In this document: piece after piece, positions 1 through 9,576 of the stretch
How positions within the stretch are numbered: the first letter of the stretch is position 1
Layout of the letters: the number at the start of each line of letters is the position of its first letter
Assembly (NCBI GenBank): GCA_029817715.1
Contig: JARUPY010000396.1
Location: 4,216,001-4,280,000, forward strand
Direction: 5' to 3'
DNA from: Melastoma dodecandrum
Taxonomy: Eukaryota > Streptophyta > Magnoliopsida > Myrtales > Melastomataceae
Length of the DNA stretch: 64,000 bases
The notes under the pieces: model-generated
Database searches by the model: none
Told to the model about the DNA's origin: nothing
Seen by the model: the letters and a program-made list of their open reading frames with translations, nothing else
Position numbers and translations under genes: made by a program

Positions 1-112
1 GGTGTTGTTTCTTCGTCGTTAATTATTTATTTCCGCTGTGAGAAACATAATCTGGCCTTAAGAAGTCATTCGACGTATTTCGGGGTGTTGTAGTTTGTGT
101 CACATCCCATCA
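1..112 (+). repeat. 5' LTR (3' end only) of the Copia element
   Basis: These bases match 4720-4831 exactly, so they are the right end of the 5' LTR. It ends in CA immediately before the primer binding site. The rest of the LTR lies left of the window. Confidence 0.95.
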
Positions 113-114
113 AG

Positions 115-126
115 TGGTATCAGAGC
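115..126 (+). other. Primer binding site (initiator tRNA-Met)
   Basis: TGGTATCAGAGC lies two bases after the LTR end. It is complementary to the 3' end of plant initiator tRNA-Met, the usual primer for reverse transcription in Copia elements. Confidence 0.9.
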
Positions 127-155
127 GCAGTTTATTTTATTGTGATCTGTGTTGA

Positions 156-3100
156 ATGATGGAGGCTAATACGAGCAAGATGATTATGTTGACTGGTTCA
201 AATTATTCTTCTTGGAAATCTCGAATGGAAGATTTGCTTTATGTGAAGAATTATTACATGTCTGTTTTCTGTATAGAAAAACCAGATGATAAGACAGATG
301 AGCAGTGGACTATCTTTCATAGGCAAGTATGTGGATATATCAGACAGTGGGTTGAGGATAATGTGTTGAATCATATCAGTGGAATCAACCATGCTCGGAC
401 TCTTTGGAGTAAGCTTGAGGAGCTATATGCCAGCAATACAGGAAGCAACAAGATGTACGTCATGAATCAGCTGTTGGGATTGAAGTATAAGGATGGTTCC
501 TCTATGGCGGATCATATCAACAGCTTTCAGGGTTATATTAATCAGTTGTCTTCCATGGGTCTCAGATTTGAGGATGAGTTGCTTGGCTTATGGTTATTTG
601 GCAGTTTGCCGCATACTTGGGATACTTTCAGGACATCTGTTTCTAATTCAGCTCCAAAAGGAGTGGTTGCATATGATCTGGCGAAGGCTAGCTGTATGAA
701 TGAAGAGGTGAGGAGAAAATCTCTTGATTCTAATTCTTCTTCGAAGTCGGATATTCTGGTTACCGAGTCACGGGGGAGAGGTTATAGCCGTGGACCGAAG
801 AGTAGAGATGGCAATAGCAGGAGCAAGTCTCGAGGAAAGTTTGCTGATGTTGAGTGCCATCATTGCGGGAAGAAAGGACATATCAAGCCTTTCTGTCGGC
901 TTTTGAAGAAGGAGAATAAACAGAAGTATAAGGACAAGGGTAAAGAGAAGAAATCAGGTGAAAGTAGTGATGCGGAACGGGTTTCCACTACTACTGAGGA
1001 TTTTTTGATTGTCTATGATTCTGACGTGGTTAATTTGACTAGCCACGAGACCAGTTGGGTGATTGACAGTGGTGCTTCTACTCATACTACCTCCCGGAAG
1101 GACTTCTTCACTTCTTATACACCAGGTAGTTTCGGTTGTGTGAAGTTGGGAAATGATGGTGAGGCAAAGGTTGTTGGCATTGGTGATATTTGCTTGGAGA
1201 CTAGTATTGGTTCCAAGTTGATTTTGAAAGATGTGAAACATGTTCCAGATATCAGGTTGAATTTGATTTCAACTGGAAAGCAAGATGATGATGGTTATTG
1301 TAGTACCTTTGCAAATGGAAGATGGAAGCTTACCAAAGGTTCGATGATTGTAGCCAGAGGTGAGAGATCTTCATCTTTATACATGTTGCATGCTAAGATT
1401 GCGAGTCATGTTGTTAATGTGGCTGAAAATGTAGCTATATCTGAGTTGTGGCATAAAAGGCTTGGTCATATCAGTGAGAAAGGTCTTTCTCTCTTAGGCA
1501 GAAAGAACGTATTATCTGGTTTGGAGAGTGCCAGCTTGCAGAGGTGTGATCATTGTTTGGCAGGAAAGCAGAATCGTATTTCTTTTTCTTCATCGTCTGA
1601 AAGAAAAGAGAATGTTCTTGACTTGGTTCATTCAGATTTATACGGTCCTATGAAGGTTCAAACCATAGGTGGATCTCTTTATTTTGTTACTTTCATTGAT
1701 GATCATTCAAGAAAGACTTGGGTTTATACTTTGAAGCACAAGAGCCAAGTTATAGATGTGTTCAAACAGTTTCATGTTTCGGTTGAGAGGGAAACTGGAA
1801 GAAAGCTCAAGTGCATTCGATCTGATAATGGAGGTGAGTATTCGGGGCCATTTGATGAGTATTGTAGACAACATGGCATCCGACATCAAAAGACGCCACC
1901 CAAGACACCTCAGTTAAATGGGTTAGCAGAGAGGATGAACAGGACACTCGTTGAACGGGTAAGATGTATTCTTTCACATGCCAAGTTACCGAAGTCATTT
2001 TGGGGAGAAGCTCTTAACACTGTTGTTCACGTGTTAAATCTTACACCATGTGTTCCCTTGAAGTTTGATGTTCCAAATCGAGTTTGGAGTGGTAAGGATC
2101 CCTCTTATGATCACTTGAAAGTTTTTGGATGTAAAGCTTTTGTGCATATTCCAAGTGATGAGAGAAGTAAGCTTGATTTGAAGTCAAAGCAATGTGTTTT
2201 CATCGGATATGGTCAGGATGAGTTTGGCTACAGATTTTATGATCCTATCTCGAAGAAGCTTATTCGAAGCAGAGATGCGGTTTTTGTAGAGGATCAGACT
2301 ATTGAGGATATTGAGAAGGTGAAACCTTCGACTACTTCTAGAAGTGAGAACTTGGATATGAGTATCGTTCCTCCTGTGTCAATTCCATTCCAAAGTGAAG
2401 TTCAGGATGATGAGCATGGGACTGATGAGATTGAAACCGAAGTTGTTGATGATTTACCAACAACTGAAGCTCCAAGTGACGTGCCACTCAGAAGGTCGTT
2501 GAGAGAACGACAACCATCCACCAGGTATCCAGTTAATGAGTATGTTTTGTTGACTGATGGGGGAGAACCCGAATATTTTGCAGAAGCTATGGAGAGTGAG
2601 CAAAAGGAAGAATGGGTTCGTGCTATGGATGATGAGATGAAATCGCTTCACGACAATAATACTTATGATTTGGTGAAGTTGCCTAAGGGTAAGCGTGCCT
2701 TGAAGAACAGATGGATATTCAGGGTAAAGCATGAACACAACTCTCGGCCGCGATATAAAGCGAGATTGGTTGTAAAGGGCTTTAGTCAGAGGAAAGGAAT
2801 TGATTTTGATGAGATATTCTCTCCGGTTGTCAAGATGTCATCTATTCGAGTTGTGATGGGTTTAGCTGCTAGCCTTGACTTGGAGATTGAGCAAATGGAT
2901 GTTAAGACAGCCTTTCTTCATGGTGACTTGCACGAAGAGATTTACATGGAACAACCTGAAGGTTTCATTGTAAAAGGAAAAGAAGATTTTGTGTGCAAGC
3001 TCAACAAAAGTCTTTACGGTTTAAAACAAGCTCCAAGGCAATGGTATATGAAGTTTGAGTCCTTTATGGGGGAGCATGGCTACACCAGAACCAACACAGA

Positions 3101-4130
3101 CCATTGTGTCTTCTTTCAGAGGTTTGGTGATGATGACTTCATTATTCTCTTATTGTATGTGGATGATATGCTTCTTGTTGGCAGGAATATATCCCGCATT
3201 AATCAATTGAAGAAGCAATTGAACAAGTCTTTTGCTATGAAAGACTTAGGTCCTGCAGAACAGATTCTTGCCATGAGGATTACCAGAAGAAGAGAAGAGA
3301 AGAAGATCTTCTTATCGCAGGAGAAGTATATTCACAAAGTGTTGGAAAGGTTCAATATTGAAAATGCTAAAGCAGTAAGTTCTCCATTTCCTTCTGGAGT
3401 TAAGTTGAGCCGCGATCATTGTCCTTCTTCTGATGAGCATAGGCAGTATATGCAGAAGGTTCCTTATAGTTCTGCGGTTGTGAGTTTGATGTATGCTATG
3501 GTGTGCACGAGACCTGATATTGCGCATGCTGTTAGCGTGGTGAGCCGATTCTTGTCTAATCCTGGTAAGGAGCATTGGAATGTGGTGAAATGGATCATGA
3601 GGTATTTGCGTGGTACCGCAGATTATGGTATATGTTTCGGAGGTGGTGAGCCAAAGTTGATTGGCTATGCAGATGCAGATATGGCTGGAGATATTGATAC
3701 TCGTAAGTCGACATCTGGTTATCTGATTACCTTTGCAGGGGGAGCCGTTTCTTGGCAATCTAGGCTTCAGAAATGTGTTGCACTTTCTACTACCGAGGCG
3801 GAATTCATTGCCACAACGGAAGCGTGCAAAGAGTTATTATGGATGAAGAATTTTCTTCAAGAACTTGGATTCAATCAAGAACGGTATGTTCTCTTCTGTG
3901 ATAACCAAAGTGCCATATATCTTGCGAAGAATTCTACTTTCCATGCGAAGTCGAAGCATATTGATATGAGATACCATTGGATTCGAGATGTTGTGAATTC
4001 AAAATTGGTGCATATTGAGAAGATCCATACTGATGATAATGGATCGGATATGATGACAAAAGCACTTTCTAGAGAAAGGATTATTACTTGTCGTCAAGTC
4101 GCCGGTATCACGGCGAGTTCTTCCACATAG
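156..4130 (+). CDS. Copia gag-pol polyprotein, intact (1324 aa)
   Basis: A single open frame encodes all retrotransposon functions. Residues 1-220 are a UBN2-type GAG. A CCHC zinc knuckle begins near residue 234 (C-x2-C-x4-H-x4-C). The aspartic protease motif is WVIDSGAS near residue 301. The GAG-pre-integrase region (ELWHKRLGH) lies near 430. Integrase carries an HSDLYGP block, DNGGEY and NGLAERMNR, which hold the DDE residues. Reverse transcriptase has YVDD at residues 1001-1004. RNase H shows GYADADMAGD, STTEAEF and FCDNQSAI, followed by the usual Copia tail KHIDMRYHWIRD. There is no stop or frameshift, and every catalytic motif I looked for is present. The ATG at 156 is the first in frame after the primer site. 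It could be competent for transposition, though activity is not shown by sequence. Confidence 0.95.
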   Translation: MMEANTSKMIMLTGSNYSSWKSRMEDLLYVKNYYMSVFCIEKPDDKTDEQWTIFHRQVCGYIRQWVEDNVLNHISGINHARTLWSKLEELYASNTGSNKMYVMNQLLGLKYKDGSSMADHINSFQGYINQLSSMGLRFEDELLGLWLFGSLPHTWDTFRTSVSNSAPKGVVAYDLAKASCMNEEVRRKSLDSNSSSKSDILVTESRGRGYSRGPKSRDGNSRSKSRGKFADVECHHCGKKGHIKPFCRLLKKENKQKYKDKGKEKKSGESSDAERVSTTTEDFLIVYDSDVVNLTSHETSWVIDSGASTHTTSRKDFFTSYTPGSFGCVKLGNDGEAKVVGIGDICLETSIGSKLILKDVKHVPDIRLNLISTGKQDDDGYCSTFANGRWKLTKGSMIVARGERSSSLYMLHAKIASHVVNVAENVAISELWHKRLGHISEKGLSLLGRKNVLSGLESASLQRCDHCLAGKQNRISFSSSSERKENVLDLVHSDLYGPMKVQTIGGSLYFVTFIDDHSRKTWVYTLKHKSQVIDVFKQFHVSVERETGRKLKCIRSDNGGEYSGPFDEYCRQHGIRHQKTPPKTPQLNGLAERMNRTLVERVRCILSHAKLPKSFWGEALNTVVHVLNLTPCVPLKFDVPNRVWSGKDPSYDHLKVFGCKAFVHIPSDERSKLDLKSKQCVFIGYGQDEFGYRFYDPISKKLIRSRDAVFVEDQTIEDIEKVKPSTTSRSENLDMSIVPPVSIPFQSEVQDDEHGTDEIETEVVDDLPTTEAPSDVPLRRSLRERQPSTRYPVNEYVLLTDGGEPEYFAEAMESEQKEEWVRAMDDEMKSLHDNNTYDLVKLPKGKRALKNRWIFRVKHEHNSRPRYKARLVVKGFSQRKGIDFDEIFSPVVKMSSIRVVMGLAASLDLEIEQMDVKTAFLHGDLHEEIYMEQPEGFIVKGKEDFVCKLNKSLYGLKQAPRQWYMKFESFMGEHGYTRTNTDHCVFFQRFGDDDFIILLLYVDDMLLVGRNISRINQLKKQLNKSFAMKDLGPAEQILAMRITRRREEKKIFLSQEKYIHKVLERFNIENAKAVSSPFPSGVKLSRDHCPSSDEHRQYMQKVPYSSAVVSLMYAMVCTRPDIAHAVSVVSRFLSNPGKEHWNVVKWIMRYLRGTADYGICFGGGEPKLIGYADADMAGDIDTRKSTSGYLITFAGGAVSWQSRLQKCVALSTTEAEFIATTEACKELLWMKNFLQELGFNQERYVLFCDNQSAIYLAKNSTFHAKSKHIDMRYHWIRDVVNSKLVHIEKIHTDDNGSDMMTKALSRERIITCRQVAGITASSST

Positions 4131-4132
4131 TC

Positions 4133-4146
4133 GAGAGGGGGAGATT
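4133..4146 (+). other. Polypurine tract of the Copia element
   Basis: A purine run (GAGAGGGGGAGA followed by TT) sits just before the 3' LTR and would prime plus-strand DNA synthesis. It follows the gag-pol stop by a few bases. Confidence 0.85.
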
Positions 4147-4831
4147 TGTTGGGTATTTCTCTCCATATGTGGAGTAGCCCAAGCCTATGTTTTGTACATA
4201 GATGAAGCCCAAAAAGCCCACAAGTATTTAAGGTATTTTTTTTTAGGGTTATCTTAAGACCTAAGAATACAAGTGGAGGTTGCCACCAAGGAGGTGTTTT
4301 TGGATCCCGCCGCAGCTCCATTCCAGCCTGGGCGACGTTTGCTTCTTGGTCTGTTCCCACCGATCGCACCGTTAGAATCTCGTGAAACTTTGAGGAAGTA
4401 TTCCTTACTTGAGCTTCTTCATTCTGAGCGGTTGGATTGGCGATTGAGGTCTTTTTGCTGGAGATTTCGTATTGTATCCGAGACGGCAGATTGTGTGTTT
4501 ATGATTTTCAGCTTCTCTTCATTTGATATCCTTAGCGTATGATTTCCAAGATGGATTCTTGATGTTTACGTTGAGTTAGGAAGAGGATTGAGAGCTGATT
4601 ATTGGTGTTTAGAGAGGAACACTTGTATACCCACTTCTTTGTTGATTTAGTGGAAGTTTAGTGGTGCCTCGGGCCGTGGTTTTACTCCTCACATTGAGGA
4701 GGTTTCCACGTAAAATCTCGGTGTTGTTTCTTCGTCGTTAATTATTTATTTCCGCTGTGAGAAACATAATCTGGCCTTAAGAAGTCATTCGACGTATTTC
4801 GGGGTGTTGTAGTTTGTGTCACATCCCATCA
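4147..4831 (+). repeat. 3' LTR of the Copia element (685 bp)
   Basis: It starts TG directly after the polypurine tract and ends CA. Its last 112 bp equal the visible 5' LTR. A TATTTAAG motif near 4225 may be the core promoter and the terminal region the transcript end, but this is inference. Confidence 0.92.
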
Positions 4832-4904
4832 AGGTCCTAAGGACTGAGCAATTGTGAGGCAAATATACCTCAATGAAGGCAGACTAGCATGTGACAACTA
4901 CGTG

Positions 4905-5384
4905 TTATCTCCTAGCAAGCAACTCGTAGGGAACCAGGTAATCTTCTGTTTTCCTTCTCGTTACGCTTTCATTGTCCATGGGGACTTTCATCTCATCTGC
5001 TACGGATGAATGTCTCCCCCAACGCCTGCACGTTACATCATGATCCAAGAGTTCCAGCAAAATGTGGGAGAAGGTCTCAAGTGAAACTTATCAGATAAAA
5101 CATCACAAATTAAAAATCAAAGCCACTAAATTACCAATACATCATTAATTACAGACCGTATTGAAAAAAGCCACAAGGAAGTAAACCTCACGAAATGGGA
5201 AATGTGAAATTTGGAACAAACAAATTCCAAACAGATGCAACATACCACCTTCTTTTGAACCAACAGGAACCTGTCGGTTATTCTTGAAGAGGAAACTGGA
5301 AACCCACTTGGGAGTTTTTGGGACATCATGAACAACCACAAGCAGATATAATGTTTGAAGGAGAATATCGACCTCTACTCCATC
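4905..5384 (-). pseudogene. Two exon-like segments ending in a stop, unrecognised protein C-terminus
   Basis: On the minus strand an acceptor-like TTTCTTAG at 5385-5392 opens a frame from 5384 to 5246 (includes VVVHDVPKTPKWVSSFLF and FKNNRQVPVGSKEG). It ends at a good donor, G|GTATGT. A second acceptor (AACAG) at 4946 opens 4945-4905, which joins in phase and reads EDYLVPYELLARR then a stop. Codon content and matching splice sites suggest real exons of a host gene or its relic. I do not recognise the protein. The upstream exons cannot be linked with confidence, and the more distal segments at 6.3-7.3 kb carry disabling mutations. It could equally be an unrelated gene fragment. Confidence 0.35.
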
Positions 5385-5392
5385 CTAAGAAA

Positions 5393-6321
5393 CGCCAGTC
5401 ATGGGGCAAATTAAGATGAAAGAGAGAAATTTCTTCAAATAAAACTAGACTGAAGAGTTCACCACAGATATGTTGCTTTCAGTCCTCAAAAATCTAGATA
5501 TAGAAACCGGTGAGGAAATAGTAACCTCATTTGCAACTGTCTGGAATAAGGAATCTATATCTAAAATTAAGCATGAATTAAATTGGCTGAAAAGGCACTA
5601 AAAATAAACTTAAATTTCACAATCTCTTATAATAAATTTAGAAATTTTGATATTACTGGAGTTCCTCACATCTTAACCTTCGAAACTCAATTCAGTATTT
5701 AGGTGTCCCTGGTGCATGGAGTCATCCAAATTCTAAAAGCAAAATTACAGGGTTTAAATTTGATGAGCAAATCACAGGACACAAAGTATGATTATCATAT
5801 GACGCAGACTGATAAAGAGGCTAATGTGCTCAGAGTACTAGAGATGCCCTCAGTATTCTTCTGTGCGTAATTCCAATAGATAAAAAAAAAAAACTATCCT
5901 TTGAGGTTCAAAAAATTTCGCAATGAAGGTTCTAAAGATTTCACCGGTGTAGAAGGACAAATATGGAAACAGATGTGTTTCAATAGAAAGATCACCGCTG
6001 CCTACAATGACATAATAGGCCACCTCAAAATGATTTCCACTACTTACATGTCAATCTCGTACCATTAACTGAAGGTTGTAAATGATGCATACAGCGATCA
6101 CATGATAGTTACGTAGCAGAAATAAACCATTTTGTGCCCAAAAAAGAGAAACATTTGGAAAGAGACATGATCAACGATAACAGCAATACTTAGCAAGTTA
6201 CATTTTTAGTTTGTGTATCAGCTCACAAGTACTGTTGCAACATCAGTGGAAAGAATCAAAATGTTCAAAACTTTGCTTCCTGCTGCTTTTGGATATGGAA
6301 AAGGTCCAATTAGCCAGTAGT
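5393..6321. other. No gene recognised between the exon-like segments
   Basis: AT-rich DNA with frequent stops in all frames. It could be intron of the decayed gene that appears to cross this stretch on the minus strand; no exon with convincing splice sites was seen. Confidence 0.4.
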
Positions 6322-7335
6322 TCACTCAGCCTTGAACCCATCACTAGCTCTAACTCTCAGCCTTGTCCTGATAATTAAATAAGAATGTAATATATCCCTG
6401 TACCGCATGAAAATGCAGCAACCGATGATATTAATAGAACTGATAATGTAGTACATAAACCAGTCCTAGCCAAGCAGATCTGCTACTACTATCAAATATT
6501 TCTGATCCCACCTTAACCATATCACGGAGAAGAAAACTTCTGGGCCAAAATACATTGCAATTTATAAAATCTCACATTTGTTTTCCGTTTCACTATTTAA
6601 TTGTATTCCCAAACATATCAACCAAGCAAAAGCCTAAATTGGAATCAATGATTTCACAGTTAACATCTGAATTCCAATAATGTCACACTTGTGAAAAGGT
6701 TTGATGGAGGAAACTATATGAGCTAGATTTATAACAACCCTCAGCAGTTGCTACGAAAACTAGCTTCACATTCATCTTCACGTCCAATTAAGCTGGAGAG
6801 CTTCATTCCTTCACAGTAGTGATAAATATGGAAAATCCATCTCGCCAAGATCCAACCCATTTCATCTCTTTACCCAAAGTGTCATCGGCAACGTTAAGCA
6901 AAGGATTCCAGGTTTAAGTTTACATCAGCTGCCAAAACACAAAAAGTCAAATCCCTAAGAAACACGAGACTATAAGGAGACCAGTTGAACATATAAAAGT
7001 AGCAAAATTTCAGGGTTTTTCTTTTATTCTCATAATCAAGCCAAACCGTATAGTTCGGGGCTATGTAGAAAACCACCAAAATGTCACCAAGCAAATAACG
7101 AGATGCAAACGAAAATTGCTTACTTCATGTATGAAGAAGGGCATCGCCCATCCCTGGATACAATCATCGGACATATGCAGCAGTACAGACTCCTGATTAA
7201 CAGTAGGAACTCTCACATTCAAATTCTCGTAGTTCTTAGAAAGCTAATTTTTGTCAACATAGTACCCACCATTTACATAGGATGCAGAAAGGGCCACATT
7301 GCTGGGTGCAGATTTCAGGACTAACACAACCGCAG
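6322..7335 (-). pseudogene. Decayed multi-exon gene remnant directly downstream of OGG1, unrecognised
   Basis: Reading the minus strand from about 7335, a frame containing SNVALSASYVNGGYYVDKN meets a TAG and then continues in the same frame as NYENLNVRVPTVNQESVLLH and SDDCIQGWAMPFFIHE up to a donor GTAAGC at 7123. Further down, an acceptor TTTTGGCAG at about 6930 opens ADVNLNLESFA. A single extra T then shifts the frame, after which NVADDTLGKEMKWVGSWRDG reads on. A short last exon-like segment (6367-6322, RLRVRASDGFKAE then stop) follows a clear acceptor. One nonsense codon and one frameshift are visible, so it is called a pseudogene. The family is not recognised. It starts only about 50 bp past the OGG1 stop and shares its strand. 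Confidence 0.5.
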
Positions 7336-7381
7336 AGTGAAATATTCATCATTGAAGAAGTCCTCCATGGAAAAAATCTTC

Positions 7382-8643
7382 TTATTGTAGTTTATCAAGA
7401 GCGTGTTCCTCAATCATGAAACAATCTGACGGTATGATGGCTTTTTGAGACGGCAGATCAGCAACAAAAAGTAATGTCTGAGCCCAACCAGCATACCGTC
7501 CATACTTGCTCACAAAAGCATCAGCAACACGTGAGCAGAGCTTAGGAGACATTTTCGCATCAGCAAGTTCAGGTAAGAGATCCCTGGTCGCAATCTAGAA
7601 GGAAAGACAAGATAATTATGAATACATTGGGAAATAACTAGCCGAATACCCCATGGCAAGGACAACTTACTTGCCACACATGCGTATCAACTGGAACTGC
7701 GTGATGTTGATCGAGTGAGAACAGAGCTACACAAGCAGCCACCTTCCCACCAACCCCTGGCAGGGTACACAGAGCATCGATCACATCCTTGAGATCCAAT
7801 TCACGAAGAGATTCGAGCCATGCTGCACCTCCACCAGGTTTCGACTGCAAAACCTCGACAGCTTTCACAATGTACTTGGCCCTAATCAATTCAACCGGAG
7901 ATTATCAACTACGAAAGCGTTTCCACCTCCACAGATTTTCACCTACTAAGTATCATCTAGTCATACCTATAACCAAATCCAGCTGCTCGTAGCTCCTCCT
8001 CAGAGACCTCCGCAAGACATTCCAATGACGGGAACTCGTAAAAATCATATCCACCAACGCTACCCAGCTTCCTGCCAAGGGAGGCGAGGTAATCCACCAT
8101 CTTGGTAATCCTAGCAATATTATTATTGGAGCTGCAGAGGAACTGGAACAGGCATTCGACCGGGTCCTGCCGCAGGACCCTGGCGCCCCTCAAATAAACA
8201 AAAAGGCGTGAGAAGCGCGGGTCGACTGCGGAGAATTCCTCCCAGATTCGGCTGAGGTCGATAGAATAGTTGAGGAAAGAGAGAAGGGAGGAGGCGGCGA
8301 GGTGAGGAAGGGAATGGGATGAGTGAAGAAGGTAGCTGAGTTCGTTAGGGTTAGGGGTGGTCGAGAGGGAGACGAGGTGGGGGCCGACGGGGCCTGTGAA
8401 GCGGAGCGGGGATGCAGAGGTCTGCTTCCACAGGAAGGTCTGGCCGGTGGGGAAGGTGAGTGGGAGAGAGAGGTCACCTGGGAAGAGGGGAAGCGGCGTC
8501 CATCCAGGGTTAGGGTTAGAGTTGTTGATCGGAGCTTGCAGTGGAGGTGTGGTGTTTGATCGCAGTGATCTCCGTCTCTTCCTCGTGCCGGCGGTCGCGA
8601 CGGCGGTGGAGGCCGGGGAAAGAGCTTCAACAGGGGGAGTCAT
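7382..8643 (-). CDS. OGG1: 8-oxoguanine DNA glycosylase/AP lyase OGG1 (366 aa, 3 exons)
   Basis: Model: exons 8643-7967, 7881-7671 and 7594-7382, all with GT-AG borders and matching phases. OGG1 is a nuclear base-excision repair enzyme that removes 8-oxoguanine opposite C and nicks the abasic site. Residues about 45-160 form the OGG N-terminal domain (NPGWTPLPLFPGDLSLPLTF; GQTFLWKQ). The HhH-GPD domain follows. The hairpin LPGVGGKVA places the Schiff-base lysine at residue 272, and PVDTHVWQ places the catalytic Asp at 291. The 19-residue spacing equals that of human OGG1 (K249, D268). A basic KRRRSLR run at 22-28 may be a nuclear signal. Length agrees with Arabidopsis OGG1 (about 365 aa). The first ATG of the frame is at 8643. 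Plant relatives lie beside SWI3C, as here. Confidence 0.95.
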
Positions 8644-9067
8644 GGACGACTACTGCCGGCTGATGGGGGGTCTGACGAAAGAATTTAGCCGGAGCAATTT
8701 CATTGGTGGAGGGTAAGGCAAGAACCGTAAATTAGACCTCGTTATAAATTTTCTGACATACTTTTCTATAAATTATTTAATTTTTATATAATCAATAAAA
8801 TAAATTCTCAAACAAGTTTTCATTTCTTCTCTTTGAATCAATAAACCAAATGCTTTAATAATAACATAAAAAATAGAAGAGTTAAAAAAGTGGAGACAAT
8901 CAAACAAAATCGAGAAAAGAAGAATTCAAGAATCAACTACCTTACTACAATAGCCAAGGTCACCAGAAGAAGATACGTGGGTTCTAGCAGCGGCGGGAGG
9001 CTGCAGGAGGAGGAGGCGGGGTAGGTGATGACTGCGACGGCTAAGGCGGAGGAGGAGGTGGGATAGG
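8644..9067. other. OGG1 upstream region with GC-rich tandem units
   Basis: AT-rich sequence from 8740 to 8940 is followed by a purine-rich stretch. The segment 9021-9058 resembles 14643-14680 on the far side of the Gypsy insertion, so the insertion target was probably a short tandem repeat. No gene is seen. Confidence 0.5.
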
Positions 9068-9524
9068 TGATGCGTGGCAGCAGTTCGGGATGCAGAATAA
9101 TTGGCGAATGAGTAAGCAGGAGTTGCAGGCTGAAGGAAGGAGTTGCAGGCTTGACAGTTTTAGTTGTCATGGGGGTCGTCGGGCTGTCCGGTTTAGCCGG
9201 TCTAATACTAGTGAACGGTCCAATATAAGTAGACCGGTCCAGGCAGTTAGGAGTCGGCGAAATCTGTTACAGGGGGTTGTCTGTTGTTTGTTAGGAGTAT
9301 AATAGATGAGGGAAGCAGGGAAATTGTTAACAGTTGTAGTTTGTTGTTGTTTGTTGTGCCCGAGGCAGAGACGGTGGATGATAAGCTCTGGCATTGTTGG
9401 CTTGGGCTGTCGGAGGTGACGAGTGTTGGATGAGTGAGTTGGATTTGTGATCGTTGCTGCAAAATTGCTGTTGTTGTTGTTCTGTTTACCATTGTGTTGC
9501 GATTTGGAGTTTTGGCACGGATCA
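9068..9524 (+). repeat. 5' LTR of the Gypsy element (457 bp)
   Basis: Starts TGATGCG and ends CGGATCA, and pairs with 14175-14642. A CAATATAAGTAG motif near 9220 may be the TATA region. Confidence 0.92.
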
Positions 9525-9526
9525 AG

Positions 9527-9537
9527 GGTATCAGAGC
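9527..9537 (+). other. Primer binding site, tRNA-Met type
   Basis: GGTATCAGAGC two bases after the 5' LTR matches the usual tRNA-Met primer site with its first T changed to G. Confidence 0.8.
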
Positions 9538-9576
9538 ATTTTATCCTGCTATTTGGTGGAGTAGTGTTTGTTAGTG

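Larger units (their letters stand above)
1..4831 (+). mobile_element. Intact Ty1/Copia LTR retrotransposon (Tork/TNT1-like), 5' LTR cut by window edge
   Basis: The order is the end of a 5' LTR, a tRNA-Met primer site, one uninterrupted gag-pol frame, a polypurine tract and a full 685-bp 3' LTR that starts TGTTGGG and ends CCATCA. The 112 bp of 5' LTR in the window are identical to the last 112 bp of the 3' LTR. Protease precedes integrase, which precedes RT and RNase H; this is the Copia order. The GAG start and the RT and RNase H motifs resemble the TNT1/Tork group, which is inference from motif memory. The target-site duplication cannot be checked because the left flank is outside the window; the first five bases after the 3' LTR are AGGTC. 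Confidence 0.95.

Noticed and set aside
4849..4935. Plus-strand frame IYLNEGRLACDNYVLSPSKQ ending at a GTAATC donor-like site
   Set aside because: It overlaps the minus-strand exon-like segment, has no clear acceptor and only 28 codons; chance openness is plausible.
8190..8716. Long frames on both strands over OGG1 exon 1
   Set aside because: Shadows of a GC-rich, Pro/Ser-rich coding exon; no domain or splice support.
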